From Caldifarciminota bacterium (GTDB lineage: Bacteria; Hydrothermota; Hydrothermia; B15-G9; WFZT01): DNA of 5,569 nt. A model generated the notes under the pieces. The model had not been told where the DNA came from. It was given only the letters and a program-made list of their open reading frames with translations, and ran no database searches. Where the stretch lies: assembly GCA_026991055.1 (NCBI GenBank), contig JALXCE010000200.1:1-5569 (forward strand), written 5' to 3'. The position numbers and the translations under genes were made by a program. Within the stretch, counting starts at the first letter, position 1, and the number at the start of each line of letters is the position of its first letter. This document shows, piece by piece, positions 1 to 4,826 of this stretch.

Positions 1-24
1 CACTCAAATTTGGGGAAAAGTTTT

Positions 25-65
25 GGGGTGTGGGGCCGCGCACGAAGTGCGCGGCCCCACACCCC
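25..65. repeat. Perfect 19-bp palindrome downstream of the reductase gene
   Basis: Arms 25-43 and 47-65 are perfect inverted complements around a 3-base loop (gaa). The stem is very GC-rich, with G/C runs at the base and a cgcgcac/gtgcgcg tip. It lies 11 bases after the stop codon of the minus-strand reductase gene, so it could end that transcript or protect its 3' end. However, neither side has a clean U-tract: read on the minus strand the stem is followed by AAAACTTTTCCCC. It is therefore not a textbook Rho-independent terminator. The 15-base tip (37-51) recurs with one change at 1720-1734, which suggests a dispersed repeat family. Confidence 0.85.
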
Positions 66-76
66 CTAATAAAATC

Positions 77-1429
77 TTACGACAGTTGCTTTAACGCTAC
101 TCTACATGCCTGCTGAATGGGCTCCCATACGGGAGATAATCTCGGCGTATAGTCAAAATCCACAAACAGCAGGTCCTGAATTCTCATACCCTGAGTAATA
201 GCCATAGCAGCAATAGCATTAACACGCTCTGTTCTCTCCGGCCCCACTGCCTGAGCTCCCAGGATGCGTCCTGAAGGTTTTTCAAATACAAGTTTTATCC
301 ATATGGGTTTGTGATTTGGCATATAATGAGCTGCATTGTTGGCTTTAATCAAAACTGACCCCACGTTGAAACCTTCTTCCTTTGCCTCTTCCTCAGACAA
401 TCCTGTCTTTGCGACAATCAATCCAAACAGCTCTGTAGATTGAGTCCCAATTACTCCAGGGAATTTAAAACTACCACCTGCTGCCACATCCCCGGCGACC
501 AGCCCGGTTTTGTTTGCAATATCACCGAGCGGAACATACATCGGCTTGCCAGTAATTAAATTTTTCAGCGAAATACAGTCACCTGCAGCAAAAATATCTG
601 GATCATTTGTTCTCATCTCACAGTCAACCTTTATGCCACCATCGGGATTAAGCTCGAGACCGGCATCTCTCGCAAGCTCACTTCTTGGCTTTACCCCCAC
701 GGAAAGGAGAACGAGATCAGCTTCAAACTCCTTACCGCCAGCAACCACACTTTTAACCCTCCCGTTTTCTCCCTTTATCTCTTCAACGGGCGAGGAAAGG
801 GCAAATTTAATACCATTTGCCTCTAAATGTTCCTTAACCATGGATGAAACATCGGTATCGAAGTTTTTCATAATCCTATCGAGCATCTCGACAACGACAA
901 CATTTTTGCCGTATTTCGTAACCGCTTCTGCCACTTCAAGGTTAACATAACCCGCACCAACGAGAACAACATTTTTAACTCTATCACTTTCAAGCTCATT
1001 CCTGATTACAACACCTTCATCGAGTGAATGGAGCGTGTAAACGCCCTCGAGGTCAACCCCTTTAATCGCTTTTGGTCTAATGGGCTCTGCACCTGTTGTA
1101 ATGATCAACTTGTCGTATGGAACTTCAACAATTTCGCCGGTATCGGTTCGCTCTGCCACAACAATTTTCCTCTCACGGTCTATTTTCACCGCTTTGTGAA
1201 ATAGCTTAATCTCCACATTTCTCGTTTTCTCGAACTTCTCCTTTGGGACCGACACAAGATCCTCAATATTTTTGACCTCTCCAGAAAGGTAATAAGGTAA
1301 ACCACATAGACCATAGGAAACCCATTTATCCATTTCAAGAACAATAATTTCTCCTTCTTTGTCCTTTCTTCTGATCTGTGAAGCAGCAGAGAGTCCGGCA
1401 GCGTCTGCTCCAATAATCAAATACCTCAT
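77..1429 (-). CDS. FAD-dependent pyridine nucleotide-disulfide oxidoreductase, CoA-disulfide reductase/NADH oxidase type
   Basis: This 450-residue flavoprotein should use NAD(P)H to reduce CoA disulfide, a polysulfide/sulfur species or O2 in the cytoplasm. An N-terminal FAD-binding motif (GADAAG, residues 7-12) is followed by SYGLCGLPYY (38-47), whose Cys42 matches the single redox cysteine of CoA-disulfide reductases and NADH oxidases; there is no CxxxxC pair as in lipoamide or glutathione reductases. The NAD(P)H-binding motif is near 157-165 (VGAGYVNLE), where Asn163 occupies the usual third Gly. The second FAD motif, DIFAAGDC (278-285), contains Asp284. The C-terminal dimerisation domain spans about 325-445 and includes HYMP (368-371) and DYTPRLSPVWEP (426-437); Tyr369 and Tyr427 may be the tyrosines involved in CoADR catalysis (inference). 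No C-terminal rhodanese domain is present. The ATG is supported by GGAGG six bases upstream (1436-1440) and by the N-terminal FAD motif beginning almost at once. The gene stands alone and diverges from the tRNA/recJ unit. The family call is secure; the substrate is not. Confidence 0.93.
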   Translation of the reverse strand: MRYLIIGADAAGLSAASQIRRKDKEGEIIVLEMDKWVSYGLCGLPYYLSGEVKNIEDLVSVPKEKFEKTRNVEIKLFHKAVKIDRERKIVVAERTDTGEIVEVPYDKLIITTGAEPIRPKAIKGVDLEGVYTLHSLDEGVVIRNELESDRVKNVVLVGAGYVNLEVAEAVTKYGKNVVVVEMLDRIMKNFDTDVSSMVKEHLEANGIKFALSSPVEEIKGENGRVKSVVAGGKEFEADLVLLSVGVKPRSELARDAGLELNPDGGIKVDCEMRTNDPDIFAAGDCISLKNLITGKPMYVPLGDIANKTGLVAGDVAAGGSFKFPGVIGTQSTELFGLIVAKTGLSEEEAKEEGFNVGSVLIKANNAAHYMPNHKPIWIKLVFEKPSGRILGAQAVGPERTERVNAIAAMAITQGMRIQDLLFVDFDYTPRLSPVWEPIQQACRVALKQLS

Positions 1430-1459
1430 TTTTCTCCTCCCTTTTAGAGAATTTATGCT

Positions 1460-1488
1460 ATTTTAACACAACAGAATTAAAATGTCTA
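1460..1488 (-). promoter_or_regulatory. Sigma70-like promoter of the reductase gene
   Basis: Read on the minus strand, TAGACA (1488-1483) and TAAAAT (1465-1460) each match the -35 and -10 consensus at five of six bases, with an ideal 17-base spacer. Transcription would start near 1453, giving a leader of about 24 bases that contains the Shine-Dalgarno sequence GGGAGGAG just before the ATG at 1429. The -35 box ends 6 bases short of the repeat cluster that starts at 1494. No operator is evident. Confidence 0.6.
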
Positions 1489-1586
1489 AACAAGTTCGAA
1501 AATTCCAGCCTCAAGACTTGTGTTTGAGTAATAGAGGGCATCTTAGTATTTACTTTACATTGACTAACCGGGAATTAACGGAACGG

Positions 1587-1625
1587 ATGCCCTCCCCCGC
1601 CTGCGCCGCAGGCGGGGGAGGGCAT
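1587..1625. repeat. Perfect 19-bp GC-rich palindrome
   Basis: Arms 1587-1605 and 1607-1625 are exact inverted complements around a single central base, so the real loop would open to about five bases. The arm has an atgccctccccc outer part and a GC-rich gcctgcg inner part. No T-run follows on either strand, so it does not look like an intrinsic terminator. The final base is shared with the next hairpin. A 9-base copy of its outer right arm (gagggcatc type) lies upstream at 1534-1542 and could pair with the left arm instead. Confidence 0.85.
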
Positions 1626-1659
1626 TCGAACAGGCTCACTGAAAATGAGCCTGTTCGAA
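1625..1659. repeat. 14-bp inverted repeat with TTCGAA ends
   Basis: Arms ttcgaacaggctca (1625-1638) and tgagcctgttcgaa (1646-1659) are perfect complements around a 7-base loop (ctgaaaa). Each arm starts or ends with the TTCGAA palindrome that also marks the cluster's outer ends, so the hairpin sits at the junction between the two TTCGAA-bounded units. An A-run follows on the plus strand and gives no termination signal there. Confidence 0.85.
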
Positions 1660-1686
1660 AAAACTCAAATTCATTAATTTTTGTTG

Positions 1687-1755
1687 AAAAAAAAATGCCC
1701 CCGCCTATTTCCTCCCTCCCGCGCACAAAGTGCGTGGGGGGAGGATAGGAGGGGG
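1687..1755 (-). terminator. Candidate intrinsic terminator for minus-strand transcripts
   Basis: On the minus strand the long GC-rich hairpin (1755-1698) is followed after two bases by nine consecutive T (1695-1687), the arrangement of a Rho-independent terminator. No minus-strand gene lies upstream of it in this window: the tRNA and recJ are both on the plus strand. If active, it would stop antisense transcription coming back from the recJ/tRNA side before it reaches the reductase promoter. It might equally be an accident of the repeat next to an A-rich stretch. Confidence 0.4.
1698..1755. repeat. Long imperfect hairpin sharing its tip with the 25-65 palindrome
   Basis: The arms are about 1698-1726 and 1730-1755 with an aaa loop. 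The stem is G/C-rich, with two G-U pairs, small bulges near 1714 and 1709-1710, and one mismatch at 1703/1750. The tip cgcgcacaaagtgcg (1720-1734) differs by one base from 37-51 of the first palindrome, while the flanking stem sequences differ. That pattern suggests a repeat family with a conserved tip and variable, compensating arms. Confidence 0.8.
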
Positions 1756-1780
1756 GAATTTTCGAACACACTCCCAAAAA

Positions 1781-1809
1781 TTGACATGACAGGGGGAAGT
1801 TGTTATCAT
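1781..1809 (+). promoter_or_regulatory. Strong sigma70-like promoter of tRNA-Gly
   Basis: A perfect TTGACA (-35, 1781-1786) is followed after exactly 17 bases by TATCAT (-10, 1804-1809, five of six consensus bases). The TGT directly before the -10 forms an extended -10 element (TGn). Transcription should start near 1816, about nine bases before the mature tRNA. Near-consensus promoters are usual for tRNA genes. Read-through could also supply recJ, which begins 54 bases after the tRNA. Confidence 0.8.
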
Positions 1810-1824
1810 ATTACCGCTTTACAT

Positions 1825-1896
1825 GCGGGAGTAGCTCAGAGGTAGAGCACAACCTTGCCAAGGTTGGGGTCGCGGGTTCAAATCCCGTCTCCCGCT
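1825..1896 (+). tRNA. tRNA-Gly (anticodon GCC)
   Basis: A full cloverleaf can be drawn: acceptor stem GCGGGAG (1825-1831) with CTCCCGC (1889-1895), D stem GCTC/GAGC (1834-1837, 1845-1848) with the conserved GG at 1841-1842, anticodon stem CAACC/GGTTG (1850-1854, 1862-1866) around the loop TTGCCAA, a 5-base variable loop, and T stem GCGGG/CCCGT (one G-U pair) around TTCAAAT. Anticodon 1857-1859 is GCC, which reads Gly codons GGC and GGT. The discriminator base is T (1896), as expected for bacterial tRNA-Gly. The 3' CCA is not encoded and must be added by a nucleotidyltransferase. A T-run (1898-1903) follows directly and may help end transcription. Confidence 0.97.
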
Positions 1897-1933
1897 CTTT
1901 TTTATTCTCCTTTCCCTATCCCACCCCTTGATT

Positions 1934-1939
1934 TATAAT
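1934..1939 (+). promoter_or_regulatory. Candidate -10 box of recJ, implying a leaderless or near-leaderless mRNA
   Basis: A perfect TATAAT ends 11 bases before the recJ ATG. With usual spacing transcription would start near 1945-1947, leaving a leader of only about 4-6 bases. The best -35 at 17-base spacing (1911-1916, tttccc) is poor, so the promoter is either weak, activator-dependent or not used, in which case recJ relies on read-through from the tRNA promoter. There is no GGAGG-like sequence between 1925 and 1950. Confidence 0.45.
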
Positions 1940-1950
1940 ACATCTGTTAT

Positions 1951-3651
1951 ATGAGATGGATTAGACTGAAAGAGCAGGCAAGTGCGGAAGAATTAAAAAA
2001 CAAATTATCCATTCCCCTTCCCATCGCAAAAGTCCTTTCAAACCGTGGATTCAGCGTTGAAGATGCTCGGATATTTCTGAATCCCAAGATTGAGGACCTC
2101 TATTCACCATTCCTATTAGATGGAGTAAAGGAGGCAGCAGAAAGGGTAAAAAGGGCAATAGAAAACAATGAAATCATTCTTATCCACGGAGACTATGATG
2201 TTGATGGTGTTACCTCTCTTGCGCTTCTTTATAGAAACCTCAAAAAACTCGGGGCAAAAAATGTAATTCCCTACATTCCAAGTAGATTTGAAGAGGGTTA
2301 CGGTCTATCCGAGAAGAGTATTGAAATTGCAAAGGAACGTGGTGCAAGCCTCATTATAACCGTTGATTGCGGTGTCACAGCTGTAAAAGAAGCAGAAATG
2401 GCTACAAAAGAGGGAATTGACCTGATTATCACGGACCATCATGAGCCAGCTGATGAGATTCCACGGGCTTTCGCAGTGATAAACCCAAAATTAGGAGAGT
2501 ACCCTTTCCCTGACCTCGCGGGGGTTGGGGTAACCTTTAAATTTTTGATGGGTCTTTACACGTACCTCGGGCAAAAACTCACCCCACTTTACTGGGACCT
2601 CGACCTTGTTACCCTTGGCACAGTGGCAGACCTTGTTCCACTCATTGATGAAAACCGCATCCTTGTCAAGTTCGGCTTGAAAACGTTAAACAAAAGCCTC
2701 AAAGCGGGGATCAACGCGCTTAAAAAAGTAGCGAGGCTCAATGGAGAGCTACGGACATGGCATATTTCTTTCATCATGGCACCACGTCTCAATGCGGCGG
2801 GTCGTCTTTCCCATGCCCAGAAAGCTTTTGAACTCCTTGTTACAACCGATGGCAAAGAGGCCGCAAGGCTTGCAAAAGAACTCAACGAAGAAAACAAAAG
2901 ACGCCAGCAGATCGAAAGCAAAATCTACGAAGAGGCTAAATCTCTTGTTGAACAGTACGAGATGTTTAACGATATGGTTCTTGTTCTTGGGAGTCCAAAC
3001 TGGCATGAAGGTGTAATCGGAATTGTGGCCTCAAAACTCGTTGAAGACTACTACAGACCCACTCTTATGATCAGTGTAAATGGGGAAACAGCAAAAGGTT
3101 CGGGCAGGAGCATTCCGACATTCCATTTATTCAATGCCATGAGGAAGGTTGAAGACCTATTTATGGCCTTCGGCGGCCACAAGTATGCAGCTGGCTTCCG
3201 GATATCGACCGATGACATTGATGAGCTTAGAAAAAGGATAAATGAAGTCGCAAGAAAAATGCTCACGTCCGAGGACCTTATTCCAGAAGTGCATATTGAT
3301 GCAGAAGTTACACTTCAGGAATTGGACGAAAAATTCTTTGAAGCTTACGAGATGCTTTCACCCTTTGGGCAGGGTAATCCACGGCCCGTATTTTGCATAA
3401 AAGAGGCGGAGATAGTTGGGGAGCCAAAAATAGTGGGAGAAAATCACCTGAAATTCGCTCTAAGGCAGGGAAATGCACACATCTTTGCCTTTGCACCCCA
3501 AAAGGCATCTTTGATTAAAAAAGTCCGTCCGCTCTCCAGAGTGGACATCGTCTTTACGTTTACAAGAGACGAGTGGGCAAGAAACCCCCGGTACGAGCTG
3601 AGGGTTATTGATATTAGATTTAAAGGAGGAGAGGATGAAAAATCTCAGTGA
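1951..3651 (+). CDS. recJ: Single-stranded-DNA-specific 5'-3' exonuclease RecJ
   Basis: This 566-residue protein, close to the usual bacterial RecJ length, degrades single-stranded DNA 5' to 3' in recombination, mismatch and base-excision repair. The DHH phosphoesterase motifs are in order: I HGDYDVDG (79-86, Asp81, Asp83, Asp85), II TVDCG (137-141, Asp139), III TDHHEP (161-166, the DHH signature) and IV GTVADLVPL (223-231, Asp227). The DHHA1 domain follows, with RLNAAGR (279-285), HEGVIGIVASKL (352-363), GSGRS (383-387) and FGGHKYAAGF (407-416). The C-terminal OB-fold covers about 445-560, with LSPFGQGNPRPVF at 469-481. All expected metal-binding residues appear intact. The ATG is preferred because the family's N-terminal Trp motif starts immediately (MRWIRLKE), yet no Shine-Dalgarno site precedes it and a TATAAT lies 11 bases upstream, suggesting leaderless translation. 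The 3' end overlaps the next gene by 17 bases and carries that gene's ribosome binding site. Confidence 0.96.
   Translation: MRWIRLKEQASAEELKNKLSIPLPIAKVLSNRGFSVEDARIFLNPKIEDLYSPFLLDGVKEAAERVKRAIENNEIILIHGDYDVDGVTSLALLYRNLKKLGAKNVIPYIPSRFEEGYGLSEKSIEIAKERGASLIITVDCGVTAVKEAEMATKEGIDLIITDHHEPADEIPRAFAVINPKLGEYPFPDLAGVGVTFKFLMGLYTYLGQKLTPLYWDLDLVTLGTVADLVPLIDENRILVKFGLKTLNKSLKAGINALKKVARLNGELRTWHISFIMAPRLNAAGRLSHAQKAFELLVTTDGKEAARLAKELNEENKRRQQIESKIYEEAKSLVEQYEMFNDMVLVLGSPNWHEGVIGIVASKLVEDYYRPTLMISVNGETAKGSGRSIPTFHLFNAMRKVEDLFMAFGGHKYAAGFRISTDDIDELRKRINEVARKMLTSEDLIPEVHIDAEVTLQELDEKFFEAYEMLSPFGQGNPRPVFCIKEAEIVGEPKIVGENHLKFALRQGNAHIFAFAPQKASLIKKVRPLSRVDIVFTFTRDEWARNPRYELRVIDIRFKGGEDEKSQ
3622..3634 (+). 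promoter_or_regulatory. Strong Shine-Dalgarno inside recJ that sets the amidohydrolase start
   Basis: AAAGGAGGA (3622-3630) is nearly fully complementary to the 16S rRNA tail. Its GGAGG lies five bases before the ATG at 3635. It sits in the last codons of recJ, encoding part of its Lys-Gly-Gly tail. This site chooses ATG 3635 over the in-frame TTG at 3608, which has no such sequence and would put the Shine-Dalgarno inside the coding region. The layout suggests translational coupling to recJ. Confidence 0.85.
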
Positions 3652-4822
3652 TCTTATGAATGAAGTTTTTACCCTGAAGGATGAAATCATTTCTTTAAGA
3701 AGGGATATCCACGAGCACCCTGAACTTTCTTTTAAAGAGTTCCGGACCACAGAATTAATAGTCGATTATCTAAAATCACACGGAATTGAAGTGAGCCGCC
3801 CAACTCCCACTGGGGCAGTGGGATTAATAAGAGGGAATGGCGAAGGAAAAACCATTGCCCTGAGGGCGGATATTGATGCCCTACCCATCAAAGAAGAGAC
3901 CAACCTGCCATTTGCCTCAAAAAATGAAGGTGTTATGCATGCCTGCGGGCATGATGCACACACGGCTATGCTTTTAGTGGCGGCAAGGGTCTTAAGCGAA
4001 AATCGTGATAGTTTTAAAGGCACGGTTAAGCTCCTCTTCCAGCCTGCTGAGGAAAAAGCTGGTGGAGCCCTCCAGCTGATAGAGGCTGGAGCTCTTGAAA
4101 ATCCACGGCCCGATGCCGTCATGGGTATCCATGTCTGGCCCTACAGTGAAGCGGGCTCCATAGGCTATACCCGCGGACCGGCCATGGCATCGTCTGACTT
4201 CTTCAATGTAAAAATTATAGGTAAAGGTGGACATGGAGCTTATCCTCACAACACCATTGACCCCGTGAACGCACTTGTACACACGGTCTCTGCCCTCAAC
4301 TCACTCGTGGGCAGAACAGTCAATCCACTGGATTCAATAGTCTTGAGTGTCACAACCATACATGCGGGAACAGCAGGGAACATCGTACCAGAAGAGGCCA
4401 CTTTTGGTGGTACAGTAAGGGCATTAAATGAGGACACAAGGGCCAGGATTGAGAAACTTTTCAAAGAAATTGCCGCCAAAATCCCCGGGAGTTTTGGGGC
4501 AAAATCGGAGATAGAATACAAAAGGACCACGAGGGTTGTTTATAACTCACCGGAATTTATAGACTTCATGCTGGAAGCTGTGAAAGAGGCTGGGGTATTT
4601 AAAAAATTGGAGGAATTGCCTCCAACCATGGGCTCAGAAGATTTCTCTTTTTATCTTGAGGAGATTAAATACGGTGGCTTCATACGGCTCGGTGTGAAAA
4701 ATGAGAAGATTGGGGCTGTTTATGGGCTTCATTCACCTAAATTTATTATAGATGAAGACGCCCTGCCCTACGGCACGGCCCTTCATGTGGCAGTTTCCTA
4801 TAAATTTTTAAACGGGGAGTAA
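3635..4822 (+). CDS. M20-family (M20D-type) metal-dependent amidohydrolase / N-acyl-amino-acid hydrolase
   Basis: This 395-residue cytoplasmic enzyme (no signal peptide) belongs to the hippurate hydrolase/IAA-amino-acid hydrolase-like group, which cleaves the amide bond of N-acyl amino acids or small peptides with two divalent metal ions. It starts with the family's RRDIHEHPELSF segment (22-33). The likely metal ligands are all present: Cys104 and His106 in HACGHDAH (102-109), Glu140 with catalytic Glu139 in QPAEE (136-140), His166 in GIHVWP (164-169), and His366 in GLHSP (364-368). The inserted dimerisation (lid) domain runs from about 188 to 300, with GKGGHGAYPH at 196-205; His200 is the usual lid histidine. 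MGSEDFSFY (332-340) is another family hallmark. Length and domain order are normal. The gene overlaps recJ by 17 bases and is followed after four bases by a D-amino-acid transaminase gene, so its product may feed amino-acid metabolism. The substrate (hippurate-like, N-acetyl amino acid, N-acetyl-diaminopimelate or peptide) cannot be read from sequence. Confidence 0.93.
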   Translation: MKNLSDLMNEVFTLKDEIISLRRDIHEHPELSFKEFRTTELIVDYLKSHGIEVSRPTPTGAVGLIRGNGEGKTIALRADIDALPIKEETNLPFASKNEGVMHACGHDAHTAMLLVAARVLSENRDSFKGTVKLLFQPAEEKAGGALQLIEAGALENPRPDAVMGIHVWPYSEAGSIGYTRGPAMASSDFFNVKIIGKGGHGAYPHNTIDPVNALVHTVSALNSLVGRTVNPLDSIVLSVTTIHAGTAGNIVPEEATFGGTVRALNEDTRARIEKLFKEIAAKIPGSFGAKSEIEYKRTTRVVYNSPEFIDFMLEAVKEAGVFKKLEELPPTMGSEDFSFYLEEIKYGGFIRLGVKNEKIGAVYGLHSPKFIIDEDALPYGTALHVAVSYKFLNGE

Positions 4823-4826
4823 AGCT

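Larger units (their letters stand above)
1494..1767. repeat. Composite inverted-repeat cluster bounded by 13-bp inverted repeats
   Basis: This non-coding stretch fills most of the gap between the reductase and the tRNA. Its ends are a perfect 13-bp inverted pair, gttcgaaaattcc at 1494-1506 and ggaattttcgaac at 1755-1767. The palindrome TTCGAA occurs four times (1495, 1625, 1654, 1761). With its neighbouring bases the orientation alternates +,-,+,-, so the cluster reads as two adjacent units, each bounded by inverted GTTCGAA, with a hairpin across the junction. Three hairpins lie inside and are listed separately. There is no transposase, and I see no obvious target-site duplication. It could be a REP/BIME-like array, a MITE-like element or a structured RNA; the sequence alone does not decide. 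Confidence 0.6.

Noticed and set aside
510..950. A 146-codon open frame on the plus strand inside the reductase gene
   Set aside because: It is antisense to a well-supported gene with intact family motifs, is rich in Ser/Thr/Leu as expected of an antisense reading, and has no recognisable domain or ribosome site.
1494..1506. gttcgaaaattcc as the T-arm of a degenerate tRNA
   Set aside because: It resembles GTTCGAAnnCC, but no acceptor, D or anticodon stems can be built around it, and the same bases are explained by the cluster's inverted repeats.
1587..1755. CRISPR array formed by the repeated palindromes
   Set aside because: The hairpins differ in sequence, are unequally spaced and alternate in orientation. 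There are no direct repeats with uniform spacers and no cas genes.
1482..1777. Open frames on both strands in the reductase-tRNA gap (1482-1748 plus, 1550-1777 minus)
   Set aside because: Both run through the palindromes, giving low-complexity Pro/Gly/Arg runs, and neither has a ribosome site or recognisable motif. The frames are open only because of the GC-rich repeats.
1928..1933. TTGATT as a -35 box for recJ
   Set aside because: It directly abuts the TATAAT at 1934, leaving no spacer, and a -10 at proper distance would fall on or after the start codon.
3608..3634. Earlier TTG start for the amidohydrolase, adding nine residues
   Set aside because: There is no Shine-Dalgarno before it, and the strong AAAGGAGGA would then lie inside the coding region. 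ATG 3635 has ideal spacing to it and fits the usual family N-terminus.
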